Assembly (NCBI GenBank): GCA_029851385.1
Contig: CP099833.1
Location: 1-64,000 of the forward strand
From: Candidatus Shikimatogenerans bostrichidophilus
GTDB lineage: Bacteria; Bacteroidota; Bacteroidia; Flavobacteriales; Blattabacteriaceae
Direction: 5' to 3'
DNA length: 64,000 nt
The notes beneath the pieces are model-generated. The model made no database searches, was not told where the DNA came from, and saw only the letters and a program-made list of their open reading frames with translations. Below, piece after piece: positions 26,823 through 35,957 of this stretch. The number at the start of each line of letters is the position of its first letter. Within the stretch, counting starts at the first letter, position 1. A program made the position numbers and the translations under genes.

Positions 26823-27455
26823 ATGTTAAAAATAATTGGTAAAAAAATAAATATGATAACCTTATTTATAAATAATATCGAATATCCATGTACTATAATA
26901 GAATGTAAACCTAATAAGATAATTTTTATAAAAAAAAATAAGAATAATAATTATAGTATTTTATTAGGATATAATAAAATAAAGGAAGTAAATAAACCAT
27001 TAAAAGGATTATTTTTAAAATATAATTCGTATTATTATAAAAAGCTTATACAAATAAATAATTTAAAAAACAAGGATATAAAAAATTTAAATAATAAAAA
27101 ATATATAGATTTAAAATATTTAAGAAGAACTAAATATTTAGATATTACTGGTAAAAGTATTGGTAAAGGATTTCAAGGAGTAGTTAAAAGATATAATTTC
27201 TCAGGAGTAGGTGGTAAAACACATGGTCAACATAATAGACTAAGATCACCTGGGTCTATAGGTGCAGGGTCATCACCATCTAGAGTATTTAAAGGATTAA
27301 AAATGTCAGGACGTATGGGGAATGTAAATGTAACTATAAAAAAAAATAAAATTATAGATATAGATTATAAAAAGAATCTTTTATTAATAAAAGGATCTAT
27401 TCCAGGTAAAAAAAATAATTATTTGATAATAAAAAAATGGAAAAAATTTTTATAA
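26823..27455 (+). CDS. rplC: 50S ribosomal protein L3
   Basis: Binds 23S rRNA near the peptidyl transferase centre. The 210-aa length is normal. It shows KMSGRMG and VKRYNFSGVGGKTHGQHN, matching the family's F-x-x-G-P-x-x-H-G-x-x-x-x-H-R region. RSPGSIGAGSSPSRVFKG follows. It is first in the S10 order rplC-rplD-rplW-rplB and overlaps rplD by 19 bases. Confidence 0.96.
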   Translation: MLKIIGKKINMITLFINNIEYPCTIIECKPNKIIFIKKNKNNNYSILLGYNKIKEVNKPLKGLFLKYNSYYYKKLIQINNLKNKDIKNLNNKKYIDLKYLRRTKYLDITGKSIGKGFQGVVKRYNFSGVGGKTHGQHNRLRSPGSIGAGSSPSRVFKGLKMSGRMGNVNVTIKKNKIIDIDYKKNLLLIKGSIPGKKNNYLIIKKWKKFL

Positions 27456-28069
27456 AAATTATAGAAAATTTAAAATTAAATAAACTTAAAAATATTGATA
27501 CATATAATCATTTAATATATCTTTATGTTAAAACTTATTTAAATTCACAGAGAAAAGGTAATAGTAAAACTAAAGAGAGAGGTGAGATAAAAGGTAGTAC
27601 TCGTAAAATTATTAAACAAAAAGGTACTGGTAACTCTAGGAAAGGAAGTATAAAAAACCCATTATTTAAAGGTGGGGGGAGAATATTTGGTCCTAGGAAG
27701 AGAAAATATAAAATAAAATTAAATAAGAATATTAAAAATAAGGTTTATAAAATTTTAATTATTGATAAGATATTAAATAAAAGAGTAATATATTTTAAAA
27801 AAATTAATATAAATACATATAAAACTAAAGATTTAATTTTATTTTTTAATAATAAAAAAAAATTTATAAATTTTAAAAAGAATAAATTTTTAATAATTAC
27901 CGATAAAATAAATAATAAACTATTATTTTCTTCGAGAAATATAAAAAATATTAATGTATATACTTACAAAAATATAAATTATTTTAATTTTTTTCTATCA
28001 GATTATATAATCTTCGTAGGTAAAAAATTTAAGAAATTTATTATTAATAAAATTAAAAATAAAATATGA
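27437..28069 (+). CDS. rplD: 50S ribosomal protein L4 (UGA stop)
   Basis: L4 lines the exit tunnel with its extended loop. The 210-aa product has the loop signature TKERGEIKGSTRKIIKQKGT and RKGSIKNPLFKGGGRIFGP. The remainder is AT-biased but normal in length. The stop is TGA (28067-28069), the only TGA among clearly identified genes I checked. An in-frame TAA lies at 28079-28081, so readthrough would add only four residues. It overlaps the rplW start as ATGA. Confidence 0.94.
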   Translation: MEKIFIKIIENLKLNKLKNIDTYNHLIYLYVKTYLNSQRKGNSKTKERGEIKGSTRKIIKQKGTGNSRKGSIKNPLFKGGGRIFGPRKRKYKIKLNKNIKNKVYKILIIDKILNKRVIYFKKININTYKTKDLILFFNNKKKFINFKKNKFLIITDKINNKLLFSSRNIKNINVYTYKNINYFNFFLSDYIIFVGKKFKKFIINKIKNKI

Positions 28070-28314
28070 ATTTTCTTTTAAAAAAAAGTAATAAAAGTTA
28101 TAGTTTATTTTTAAAACATAATAAATATACTTTTATATTAAATAGAAATAATATTAATAAAATTAAAATTAAAGAATATTTTTATAAAAAATATAAAATT
28201 AAAATTAGAAAAATTAATAGATTAAAATATAAAAATAATATTAAATTAATTATAGAATTTAATAAAAAAAATAATTTATTTTTAAATTATGAAAAGGATA
28301 AAGATAAAATATAA
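28066..28314 (+). CDS. rplW: 50S ribosomal protein L23
   Basis: Sits at the tunnel exit and docks trigger factor or SRP. The 82-aa product is shorter than the usual 95-100. The sequence is diverged: YTFILNRNNINKIKIKEYF corresponds to the family's Y-x-F-x-V-x-x-x-A-N-K-x-x-I-K. RKINRLKYK matches the beta-hairpin region. The call relies strongly on its place between rplD and rplB. It overlaps both neighbours. Confidence 0.85.
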   Translation: MNFLLKKSNKSYSLFLKHNKYTFILNRNNINKIKIKEYFYKKYKIKIRKINRLKYKNNIKLIIEFNKKNNLFLNYEKDKDKI

Positions 28315-29041
28315 TAAATTGATTTATAGTAAAAATAAAACTGGAGGAAGAAATAATTTAGGAAGAATAACTGTAAAGCATATAGGTGGTGGGCATAAAC
28401 AAAAATATAGATTGATAGATTATAAACGTGATAAAATTGATATAGAAGCTAAAGTAAAAACTATCGAATATGATCCTAATAGGACTTCTTATATATCTTT
28501 ATTGTATTATAAAGATGGAGAAAAAAGATATATTTTAAGTTTAAAGGGATTATCTATAGGAGATAAAATACTATCATCTAAAAGATTATTAAATTTTAAT
28601 ATAGGTAATTCAGCCCCATTGAAAATAATACCAATAGGAACTATAATATCTTCTATAGAAAATATACCAGGTAAAGGTGCAATTTATTCTAGAAGTGCAG
28701 GTACATATTCAATTTTATTATCTAAAGATAATAAATATGCTATTATAAAACTTTCTTCTAATCAAAAAAAAATGATACTATTAAATTGTATGGCTACTAT
28801 TGGTTCAATTTCAAATATAAATCATAAATTTTTAAAATTAAAAAAAGCTGGTAATAATAGATGGAGAGGAAAAAGACCAAGAACTAGAGGTGTAGCTATG
28901 AATCCTATTGATCATCCTATGGGAGGTGGAGAAGGTAAAGCATCTGGGGGGCATCCTAAAAGTTATAAAGGTATATACTCTAAGGGGTTTAAGACTAGAA
29001 GAAGAAAAAATAAAACATCAAAATATATTATAAATAAATAA
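28289..29041 (+). CDS. rplB: 50S ribosomal protein L2 (short N terminus)
   Basis: Core 23S rRNA-binding protein needed for subunit association and peptidyl transfer. [28 protein letters not shown] and the C-terminal [20 protein letters not shown] are intact, including the conserved His. The 250-aa length is about 24 residues short of the usual 274. The missing part is the N-terminal tail before the K-x-x-G-G-R-N motif. It overlaps rplW by 26 bases. Confidence 0.97.
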   Translation: MKRIKIKYNKLIYSKNKTGGRNNLGRITVKHIGGGHKQKYRLIDYKRDKIDIEAKVKTIEYDPNRTSYISLLYYKDGEKRYILSLKGLSIGDKILSSKRLLNFNIGNSAPLKIIPIGTIISSIENIPGKGAIYSRSAGTYSILLSKDNKYAIIKLSSNQKKMILLNCMATIGSISNINHKFLKLKKAGNNRWRGKRPRTRGVAMNPIDHPMGGGEGKASGGHPKSYKGIYSKGFKTRRRKNKTSKYIINK

Positions 29042-29046
29042 TAAAT

Positions 29047-29316
29047 ATGCCAAGATCATTAAAAAAGGGTCCTTATGTAGACTATAAATTATTAAATAAA
29101 ATAAGAATTAATAATGAAAATATAAAAAATAGAATTAAAATAAAAACATGGGCTAGGAATTCTTTAATAACTCCAGAATTTATAGGTAATACTTTATTAG
29201 TACATAATGGTAAAAATTTTATATCTGTATATATTACAGAAGATATGGTAGGTTATAAATTAGGTGAATTCGCTCCTACTAGAATATTTAGAGGACATTC
29301 TGGAAATAAAAAATAA
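29047..29316 (+). CDS. rpsS: 30S ribosomal protein S19
   Basis: Head protein near the A-site finger. The 89-aa length is normal. It shows [38 protein letters not shown] and the terminal [19 protein letters not shown], all textbook S19. Confidence 0.98.
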   Translation: MPRSLKKGPYVDYKLLNKIRINNENIKNRIKIKTWARNSLITPEFIGNTLLVHNGKNFISVYITEDMVGYKLGEFAPTRIFRGHSGNKK

Positions 29317-29329
29317 ATAATATTTTATT

Positions 29330-29749
29330 ATGGGAAAAAGAAAAAGAATATATTCAGAAAGAATTAAAAGAAATAATAAAAAAATAGTTACATCTATTTT
29401 AAAAAAAGTTAGAATATCACCTAAAAAAATAAGAGCTGCAGTGTATTTAATAAAAGGTAAAAATATTTTTTATGTTTTAAATTTATTAGATAATTTTTTA
29501 AGTTATAAATTATCTATTATTTTTAAGAAAATTATTAATTCTGCTATAAATAATTATATTAATAAATATGGTAAAATATATAATAAAAATTTATATATAA
29601 AAAATATTATAGTAAATAGTAATGGATATTATAAAAGAGTTAGATATGCTCCTATGGGAAGATCTAATGAAATAAAAAAAAGATTAAGTTATATAAAATT
29701 AATAATAAAAATAAAAAAAAATGGGTCAAAAAGCAAATCCAATAGCTAA
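29330..29749 (+). CDS. rplV: 50S ribosomal protein L22
   Basis: L22 extends a hairpin into the exit tunnel. The 139-aa product has VRISPKKIRAAVYLIKGKN (matching the family's V-R-x-S-P-x-K-x-R-x-V), INSAINNYINKYG and YKRVRYAPMGRSNEIKKR, which is the tunnel hairpin. It overlaps rpsC by 29 bases. Confidence 0.95.
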   Translation: MGKRKRIYSERIKRNNKKIVTSILKKVRISPKKIRAAVYLIKGKNIFYVLNLLDNFLSYKLSIIFKKIINSAINNYINKYGKIYNKNLYIKNIIVNSNGYYKRVRYAPMGRSNEIKKRLSYIKLIIKIKKNGSKSKSNS

Positions 29750-30464
29750 TAGATTAGGTCTTATTTTAGGTTGGAAATCAATATGGATAAAAAATTATTC
29801 TATAAATGTAAAAGAAGATGAATATATACGTAATTTTATTAATAAAAGATTTTATAGGAAATATTGTATTTCAAATATATTAATAGAAAAAACAAGAAAT
29901 AAGATTATTATAACGATATTTACTTCTAAACCTGCTATAGTTATAGGTAAACAAGGTAAAGAAGTAGAATATTTAAAACAAGTAATTAGAAAAAAAATAG
30001 ATAAAATTAATAAAAATTTAAATATTTATATTAATGTAGTAGATGTTGTACAACCTGAAATAGATGCATTATTAGTTGCTAAAAATATATGTAGGCAAAT
30101 TATTAATAGAGTTTCTTATAAAAAATGTATTAAATTATCTATATTAAATGCTATGAGAATGAAAATAAAAGGTATAAAAATAAAAATTTCAGGTAGACTT
30201 AACGGAGTAGAAATGGCTAGAAAAGAAACATATAAGGAGGGAATTATAAAGTTATCTACATTTAGATCTAATATAGACTATGGGTTTTATGAAGCAAATA
30301 CTACATATGGTAAAATAGGTGTTAAAGTATGGATAATGAAAAATTTATTATATAGTAAAATGAAAGATTTAACAAATTTTTATAATAATTTTTTTAAAAT
30401 AAGAAGAAGAAGAAATAATAAATTTTTAAAGAAAAAAATATATGCCAAAAAAAAAATATACTAA
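29721..30464 (+). CDS. rpsC: 30S ribosomal protein S3
   Basis: Lines the mRNA entry channel with S4 and S5. The 247-aa product starts [20 protein letters not shown]. It contains a KH domain with [17 protein letters not shown] and the downstream [13 protein letters not shown]. The C-terminal tail is basic. Length is near the usual 230-250. It overlaps rplV at the start and rplP at the end. Confidence 0.97.
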   Translation: MGQKANPIANRLGLILGWKSIWIKNYSINVKEDEYIRNFINKRFYRKYCISNILIEKTRNKIIITIFTSKPAIVIGKQGKEVEYLKQVIRKKIDKINKNLNIYINVVDVVQPEIDALLVAKNICRQIINRVSYKKCIKLSILNAMRMKIKGIKIKISGRLNGVEMARKETYKEGIIKLSTFRSNIDYGFYEANTTYGKIGVKVWIMKNLLYSKMKDLTNFYNNFFKIRRRRNNKFLKKKIYAKKKIY

Positions 30465-30855
30465 AAGACAAAAGGGTAGAATGAGAGGATATGCAAAAAG
30501 AGGATATAAATTAAAATTTGGTAATTATGGGCTACAATCTATAGATAAAGCTAAATATATAACTGAGAAACAAATAGAAGCAGCAAGAGTAGCTGGTACT
30601 AGATATATGAAAAGAGAAGGACATTTATATATTAATATATATCCAGATAAACCTATTACGAAAAAACCTCAAGAAGTACGTATGGGAAAAGGTAAAGGTA
30701 ATGTAGAATATAATGTAGCTGTAGTAAAACCTGGACGTATAATATTTGAAATTTGTGGTGTTTCTGAAAATATAGCTAAAGAAGCTTTAAGATTATGTTC
30801 ACAAAAATTACCTATAAAAACTAAATATATAGTATATAACGATTATTTTAATTAA
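30442..30855 (+). CDS. rplP: 50S ribosomal protein L16
   Basis: Located near the A-site tRNA elbow. The 137-aa length is normal. It shows [27 protein letters not shown] and the conserved [21 protein letters not shown] and [19 protein letters not shown]. The next gene is rpsQ after 8 bases: rpmC (L29), normally between them, is missing. Confidence 0.97.
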   Translation: MPKKKYTKRQKGRMRGYAKRGYKLKFGNYGLQSIDKAKYITEKQIEAARVAGTRYMKREGHLYINIYPDKPITKKPQEVRMGKGKGNVEYNVAVVKPGRIIFEICGVSENIAKEALRLCSQKLPIKTKYIVYNDYFN

Positions 30856-30863
30856 ATAATAAT

Positions 30864-31097
30864 ATGAAAATAAAAAAAGGTATTATAATAAGTGATAAAA
30901 TGAATAAAACTAGGATAGTTTTATATGTAAAAAAAAAGAGACATAATAAATATGGTAAATTCATTAATATAACTAAAAAATTTTATGCACATGATGAAAA
31001 AAATTTGAGTAAGTATGGAGATTATGTATCTATTATAAGTACTAGGCCATTAAGCAAGACAAAATTTTGGGTAATTAAAAAAATATTAAATAAATAG
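30864..31097 (+). CDS. rpsQ: 30S ribosomal protein S17
   Basis: Primary 16S rRNA-binding protein. The 77-aa product carries KKGIIISDKMNKTRIV, HNKYGKFINITKKFYAHDE and ISTRPLSKTKFWVI, matching the S17 family. The usual length is about 80-90. It ends in TAG, 2 bases before rplN. Confidence 0.96.
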   Translation: MKIKKGIIISDKMNKTRIVLYVKKKRHNKYGKFINITKKFYAHDEKNLSKYGDYVSIISTRPLSKTKFWVIKKILNK

Positions 31098-31099
31098 AT

Positions 31100-31465
31100 A
31101 TGTTACAACAAGAATCTATATTAAAAGTTACAGATAATACTGGCGCTAAATTAGTATTAATAATAAGAATATTAGGTAATAATAAAAAATATGCCACTAT
31201 AGGTGATAACATAATAGTAACTGTTAAAAAAAATTTTAATAATAGTATTGTAAAGAGAGGAGAAAAATATAGAGCTATTATAGTAAGAGTTAAAAAGAAA
31301 ATTAAAAGATTAGATGGTAGTTTTATATCATTTGATGATAATGCATGTATTTTATTAAATGAAAATAAAGAAATAAAAGGTACTAGAATATTTGGTCCAG
31401 TAGCTAAAGAATTAAGATATAAAGGATATATGAAAATTATATCATTATCTAATTATGTAGTATAA
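31100..31465 (+). CDS. rplN: 50S ribosomal protein L14
   Basis: Forms an intersubunit bridge. The 121-aa length is standard. It shows MLQQESILKVTDNTGAKLV, GEKYRAIIVRVKKKI, DDNACILLN and the ending RIFGPVAKELRYKGYMKI. It is well conserved. Confidence 0.98.
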   Translation: MLQQESILKVTDNTGAKLVLIIRILGNNKKYATIGDNIIVTVKKNFNNSIVKRGEKYRAIIVRVKKKIKRLDGSFISFDDNACILLNENKEIKGTRIFGPVAKELRYKGYMKIISLSNYVV

Positions 31466-31472
31466 TATATTT

Positions 31473-31808
31473 ATGTTAAAATTTAAAAATAGTGATAAAG
31501 TTATAATAATATCAGGACAATATAAGGGTAGAATAGGTAAAATTATAAAAATATTTAAGAATGAAAATAGAGCTTATATTAGTTCTATATTCCATAAAAA
31601 AAAATATATAAAAAATAATAAAATTATTCATGGATATAAACTTATAAAGTATTTTAAAATTAATATTTCTAATATTTCGATATTAGACCCGAAATTAAAA
31701 ATAAGAACAAGAATAGGATTTAAAATTATTAATGGTAAAAAATTTAGAATTTGTAAGAAATCTAAGACTATATTAAGTAATAATAAAACAAAATATGTAT
31801 ATACCTAG
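31473..31808 (+). CDS. rplX: 50S ribosomal protein L24
   Basis: Assembly-initiating 23S rRNA-binding protein. The 111-aa product starts with a KOW-type motif (KFKNSDKVIIISGQYKGRIG) and ends with KTRIGFKIINGKKFRI-like residues. Length is normal. It ends in TAG and overlaps the rplE start by 14 bases. Confidence 0.94.
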   Translation: MLKFKNSDKVIIISGQYKGRIGKIIKIFKNENRAYISSIFHKKKYIKNNKIIHGYKLIKYFKINISNISILDPKLKIRTRIGFKIINGKKFRICKKSKTILSNNKTKYVYT

Positions 31809-32367
31809 ATTAAAAAGAATTTATAATAATAAAATTATTAATTTATTAAAAAAAAAATTTAAATACAAAAATAATATGCAAGTTCCAAAGCTAATAAAAA
31901 TAGTAATTAATATTGGAGCAGGTAGAGCAGTAAATAATAAGAATTTAATTAACGTTTATTTAAATGATTTATTATTAATAACTGGTCAAAAACCTATTAT
32001 AAGATTATCAAAAAAAGATATAGCAGGATTTAAATTAAGAAAAGGAGTAGCTATAGGATGTATGGTAACTTTAAGAGATAATATAATGTATGAATTTTTA
32101 GATAGATTAATTACTATAGCATTACCAAGATCAAAAGATTTTAAAGGTATAAAAGAAAATGGATTTGATGGATATGGTAATTATAATTTAGGTATTAAAG
32201 AACATATAATATTTCCTGAAATTCCTTTTGATAAAGTTACAGTAATACATGGATTAAATATATCTATAGTTACTAATACTAATAAAGACATAATATCAAA
32301 ATTTTTATTATTATATTTAGGATTACCTTTTAAAATTAATAATATATATGGCAAAAGAATCAATTAA
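31795..32367 (+). CDS. rplE: 50S ribosomal protein L5
   Basis: Binds 5S rRNA and the central protuberance. The 190-aa length is slightly above the usual 180. It shows [60 protein letters not shown] and [11 protein letters not shown]. It overlaps rpsN by 20 bases. Confidence 0.97.
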   Translation: MYIPRLKRIYNNKIINLLKKKFKYKNNMQVPKLIKIVINIGAGRAVNNKNLINVYLNDLLLITGQKPIIRLSKKDIAGFKLRKGVAIGCMVTLRDNIMYEFLDRLITIALPRSKDFKGIKENGFDGYGNYNLGIKEHIIFPEIPFDKVTVIHGLNISIVTNTNKDIISKFLLLYLGLPFKINNIYGKRIN

Positions 32368-32617
32368 AGCAAGACAAAAGAAAAAATTTAATTTATATTT
32401 GAAATATAAAAATAAAAGAAATTTTTTAATAAAAAATAAAAAATATTTAGAATTACAAAAAATACCTAAAAATGCTTCTAAAGTAAGATTAAGAAATATG
32501 TGTAAAATTACTGGTAGATCTAGAGGATATTTAAGATTTTTTGGTATATCACGAATAAAATTTAGAGAATTATCTTCTGCAGGGTTAATACCTGGAATAA
32601 AAAAAGCAAGTTGGTAA
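32348..32617 (+). CDS. rpsN: 30S ribosomal protein S14 (zinc-free type)
   Basis: Head protein. The 89-aa product is the long, cysteine-poor form: [41 protein letters not shown] and [19 protein letters not shown]. The CxxC zinc motifs of the short form are absent, so it should not need zinc. Confidence 0.97.
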   Translation: MAKESIKARQKKKFNLYLKYKNKRNFLIKNKKYLELQKIPKNASKVRLRNMCKITGRSRGYLRFFGISRIKFRELSSAGLIPGIKKASW

Positions 32618-32632
32618 TAAAAATATACAAAT

Positions 32633-33022
32633 ATGGATAATATAAGCAATTTCCTAACGATTATACGTAATGGATATAATGTAAAAAAAAAATATATTAA
32701 AGTTAATTATAGTAATATAATTTTAAGTATTGTAAAAATTTTATATAGAAATAAATATATTAAATTATATAAAATATATAATAATAAGAATAAGTATAAA
32801 AAGATTATTATATCGTTAAAATATATAAATAAACTATCTGTAATAAATAAAATAATTAGAATAAGTAAACCTAGTAATAGAAAATATTTAAAATATAAAA
32901 ATATTAAAAAGGTTTTAAATGGATATGGTATTTCTATTATATCTACAAGTTTTGGATTAATGACTGGTTATGAAGCTTTTTCTAAGAAAATAGGAGGTGA
33001 GATTTTATGTATAATATATTAA
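32633..33022 (+). CDS. rpsH: 30S ribosomal protein S8
   Basis: Central-domain 16S rRNA-binding protein. The 129-aa length is normal. The N terminus has ISNFLTIIRNG (matching the family's D-x-L-T-R-I-R-N-A/G). The C terminus has ISKPSNRKYLK and LNGYGISIISTSFGLMT, ending GGEILCIIY, matching the conserved G-G-E-x-L-C-x-x-W/Y. Confidence 0.96.
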   Translation: MDNISNFLTIIRNGYNVKKKYIKVNYSNIILSIVKILYRNKYIKLYKIYNNKNKYKKIIISLKYINKLSVINKIIRISKPSNRKYLKYKNIKKVLNGYGISIISTSFGLMTGYEAFSKKIGGEILCIIY

Positions 33023-33033
33023 AATAAATAATA

Positions 33034-33588
33034 ATGTCTAGAATTGGTAATAAAATAATAGTTTTTACAAAAGATATTAATATATATATAAAAAACAATT
33101 ATATTAATATAGAAGGAAAATTAGGAATTTTAAAATTAAAAATAAATAATTATATTAATATAAAAATTTTAAATAATAAAATTACTATTATAAATAAATA
33201 TAATAATTATAAAAAATATAAGGGATTACATGGTTTATATAGAATGTTAATATATAATATGATAAAAGGAGTTACTGTAGGTTTTAATAAACAATTAGAG
33301 TTGGTAGGTATAGGATATAAGGCAGAAATAAATAAATTAGGAAATATTTTAATATTAAATTTAGGATATTCACATAATATAATTTTTCATGTTTGTAATC
33401 TTATAAAAATAAAATTAGATTATATAAAAGGTGGTAATACTATAATAAATTTATTTAGTATAGATAAACAATTATTAGGAGAAGTAGCTTCTAAAATAAG
33501 ATCATTAAGAAAACCTGATAAATATAAAGGTAAAGGTATAAGATATAAAAATGAGATAATAAAATTAAAAACTGGAAAAACTGTGTAA
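33034..33588 (+). CDS. rplF: 50S ribosomal protein L6
   Basis: Near the sarcin-ricin loop. The 184-aa length is normal. It begins MSRIGNKIIVFTKDI and has LELVGIGYKAEI in the middle. The C-terminal block DKQLLGEVASKIRSLRKPDKYKGKGIRYKNE is clearly L6. Internal sections are AT-biased. Confidence 0.96.
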   Translation: MSRIGNKIIVFTKDINIYIKNNYINIEGKLGILKLKINNYINIKILNNKITIINKYNNYKKYKGLHGLYRMLIYNMIKGVTVGFNKQLELVGIGYKAEINKLGNILILNLGYSHNIIFHVCNLIKIKLDYIKGGNTIINLFSIDKQLLGEVASKIRSLRKPDKYKGKGIRYKNEIIKLKTGKTV

Positions 33589-33589
33589 C

Positions 33590-33895
33590 ATGAATAACAA
33601 AAAGAAAGGTACTTCATTATTTCCTAGGATATCTATATTTAGAAGTAATAAATATATATATGTACAAATAATAGATGATATTAAACGTAATACAATTATA
33701 TCATATTCTTCTTTAAAAATTAGAAACAAAAAAATAACTAAAATAGAATATTCTAAAATAGTTGGTAAGAAAATAGCTAAAAAGATGTTAAAAATTAATA
33801 TTAAAAAAGCATTTTTTGATAGAAATAAATATAAATATCATGGCCGTATTAAGATACTAATAGAAAATATAAGAAAGGGTGGTATAGAAATTTAG
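33590..33895 (+). CDS. rplR: 50S ribosomal protein L18
   Basis: 5S rRNA-binding protein of the central protuberance. The 101-aa product is short (usual 110-120) because the basic N-terminal tail is reduced. RISIFRSNKYIYVQIIDD matches the family's R-L-x-V-x-R-S-x-x-x-I-Y-A-Q-x-I-D-D. YHGRIKILIENIRKGGIEI matches its C-terminal end. It begins 1 base after rplF and ends in TAG. Confidence 0.95.
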   Translation: MNNKKKGTSLFPRISIFRSNKYIYVQIIDDIKRNTIISYSSLKIRNKKITKIEYSKIVGKKIAKKMLKINIKKAFFDRNKYKYHGRIKILIENIRKGGIEI

Positions 33896-33908
33896 AAATT
33901 TTAATTAT

Positions 33909-34409
33909 ATGATAAAAAAAAATAAATTTGTAAATCCTAAAAATTTAATTATTAAAGAAAAATTAGTAAAAATTAGAAGGGTATGTAAAGTTACAAAAGG
34001 TAGAAGAGAATTTAGTTTTAGTACTATAGTAATAAAAGGTAATAAAGATGGAGTAGTAGGGTATGGGATAGGTAAATCAAAAGAAATATCTGATTCCATA
34101 TTTAAAGCTGGAGAAAGAGCAAAAAAAAGATTAATAAGAGTACCTATAATAAATGGTACTATTCCATACGAATATTCTTTTAAATTTTGTAATTCTAAAA
34201 TAATTTTATATCCTGCAAAAATGGGTACTGGTATAATAGCAGGTAGTTCTGCTAGAATATTATTAGAATTAGCTGGTATTAATAATATATATACTAAATT
34301 TTTAGGTTCATCTAATGTATATAATTGTGTAAAAGCTACATATTATGCTCTAAAGAAATTAAATATGGAATATTATATAATAAAAAAAAATAAAAATGGT
34401 ACATTATAA
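33909..34409 (+). CDS. rpsE: 30S ribosomal protein S5
   Basis: Fidelity protein at the mRNA entry. The 166-aa length is normal. It shows [34 protein letters not shown] and [19 protein letters not shown]. The next gene rplO overlaps it by 14 bases, so rpmD (L30), normally between rpsE and rplO, is absent. Confidence 0.97.
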   Translation: MIKKNKFVNPKNLIIKEKLVKIRRVCKVTKGRREFSFSTIVIKGNKDGVVGYGIGKSKEISDSIFKAGERAKKRLIRVPIINGTIPYEYSFKFCNSKIILYPAKMGTGIIAGSSARILLELAGINNIYTKFLGSSNVYNCVKATYYALKKLNMEYYIIKKNKNGTL

Positions 34410-34842
34410 TTTAAAACCTAAAAAAGGTTCTAATAAAAAGAAATATAGAGTAGGTAGAGGTATGGGGTCCGGTATAGGAGGGACTTGTGGTAGAGGTCAT
34501 AAAGGACAAAAATCAAGATCTGGTTATAGTAAGAAAATAGGATTTGAAGGAGGTCAAACACCTTTATATAAACGAATACCAAAGTTTGGGTTAAAAAAAA
34601 AGAATAAAAGATATAAAATTTTAAATTTAAATCAAATTCAAAATATTATAAATAAATATAAAATTAAAGTAATTAATAAAAAAATATTAATTAAATTAAA
34701 TTTAATAAAAAAAAATTATAGATTAAAAATTTTATCTAATGGTAATATTAAAAAGAAAATAATAATATATGCAGATAAATTTAGTAAAAGAGTATATGAT
34801 AAAATATTAGAAACTAGTAGTATTTTAAAAAAAATTAAATAA
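34396..34842 (+). CDS. rplO: 50S ribosomal protein L15
   Basis: Late-assembly 23S rRNA-binding protein. The 148-aa length is normal. It shows the Gly-rich N-terminal arm ([47 protein letters not shown]). The C-terminal half is Lys/Asn/Ile-biased. infA follows after 1 base. secY, which normally comes next in this operon, is missing. Confidence 0.96.
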   Translation: MVHYNLKPKKGSNKKKYRVGRGMGSGIGGTCGRGHKGQKSRSGYSKKIGFEGGQTPLYKRIPKFGLKKKNKRYKILNLNQIQNIINKYKIKVINKKILIKLNLIKKNYRLKILSNGNIKKKIIIYADKFSKRVYDKILETSSILKKIK

Positions 34843-34843
34843 T

Positions 34844-35059
34844 ATGGTTAAACAAAAGAATATATTATTAAATGGTAAGATTATAGAAGCTTTACCGAAT
34901 GCTATGTTTAAAGTAAAAATTAAAGATGATTATATAATCATAGGACATATATCTGGAAAAATTAGAAGGAATTATATAAAAATATTACCAGGTGATAAGG
35001 TACAAATAGAAATATCTCCTTACGATATTTATAAAGGGAGAATAAAATATAGGTATTAA
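34844..35059 (+). CDS. infA: Translation initiation factor IF-1
   Basis: Binds the 30S A site during initiation. The 71-aa product is an OB fold: [38 protein letters not shown] and the ending KGRIKYRY match IF-1 throughout. Length is standard. It is immediately followed by rpmJ. Confidence 0.97.
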   Translation: MVKQKNILLNGKIIEALPNAMFKVKIKDDYIIIGHISGKIRRNYIKILPGDKVQIEISPYDIYKGRIKYRY

Positions 35060-35061
35060 AT

Positions 35062-35181
35062 ATGAAAACAGTAGTATCTTTAAAAAAAAGAAATAAAGAT
35101 TGTATAATAGTAAAAAGAAAGGGTATATTAAGAATAATAAATAAAATAAATCCTAGATTTAAATTAAGACAAGGTAAATAA
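35062..35181 (+). CDS. rpmJ: 50S ribosomal protein L36 (cysteine-poor)
   Basis: A 39-aa ORF starting [20 protein letters not shown] and ending with [11 protein letters not shown], matching the L36 end 'NPRFKQRQG'. Only one of the zinc-binding cysteines remains, as in Bacteroidota C-minus L36. It lies 2 bases after infA and 1 base before rpsM. Confidence 0.95.
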   Translation: MKTVVSLKKRNKDCIIVKRKGILRIINKINPRFKLRQGK

Positions 35182-35182
35182 A

Positions 35183-35563
35183 ATGGCTATTATATTAGGT
35201 GTAAATTTACCAAATACTAAAAGAGGCATAATATCTTTAACATATATATATGGTATTGGTATAAGCACAGCAAAAAAAATATTATATAATAATAATATAG
35301 ATATAAATAAAAAAGTTAAAGACTGGACTCAAGAAGATATACAAAAAATTATTAAGTATATTTCTAGCAATATTAAAATAGAAGGTGAATTAAGATCTGA
35401 AATTAAATATAATATAAAAAAAATGAAAGATATTGGTAATTATAGGGGGATAAGACATAGAGTAGGATTACCTTTAAGAGGTCAAAGAACTAAAAATAAT
35501 TCTAGAACTAGAAAAGGTAAAAGAAAAACAGTCGCTAATAAAAAAAAAATAATTAAAAAATAA
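35183..35563 (+). CDS. rpsM: 30S ribosomal protein S13
   Basis: Head protein forming a bridge to L5. The 126-aa length is normal. It shows the N-terminal [23 protein letters not shown] and the C-terminal [29 protein letters not shown]. It shares one base with rpsK (TAATG). Confidence 0.98.
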   Translation: MAIILGVNLPNTKRGIISLTYIYGIGISTAKKILYNNNIDINKKVKDWTQEDIQKIIKYISSNIKIEGELRSEIKYNIKKMKDIGNYRGIRHRVGLPLRGQRTKNNSRTRKGKRKTVANKKKIIKK

Positions 35564-35937
35564 TGAAAAAAGTAAATATTAAAAGGAAAAATATACCTTT
35601 TGGTGATATTTATATAAATTCTACTTTTAATAATTTAATAATAACTTTAACAGATAAAACAGGTAATGTTTTAGCATGGTCATCGTCAGGTAAAATGAAA
35701 TTTAGAGGAGCTAAGAAGAATACTCCATATGCAGGACAAGTAACAGCTAAAAATATATCAGATAGATGTTTATTATATGGTATTAAAAAAGTAGATATAA
35801 TTATAAAAGGTCCAGGTATAGGTAGAGATTCTGCGATAAGAACAATTAGTAATAATGGTATTACTATAACATCAATAAAAGATAGAACTCCATTACCTCA
35901 TAATGGATGTAGACCACCTAAAAAAAGAAGAATATAA
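35563..35937 (+). CDS. rpsK: 30S ribosomal protein S11
   Basis: Platform protein contacting mRNA near the E site. The 124-aa length is normal. It shows INSTFNNLIITLTDKTGNVL, AWSSSGKMKFRGAKKNTPYA and the ending IKDRTPLPHNGCRPPKKRRI. It is strongly conserved. Confidence 0.98.
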   Translation: MKKVNIKRKNIPFGDIYINSTFNNLIITLTDKTGNVLAWSSSGKMKFRGAKKNTPYAGQVTAKNISDRCLLYGIKKVDIIIKGPGIGRDSAIRTISNNGITITSIKDRTPLPHNGCRPPKKRRI

Positions 35938-35957
35938 AAATTATAAAAATATAAAAT

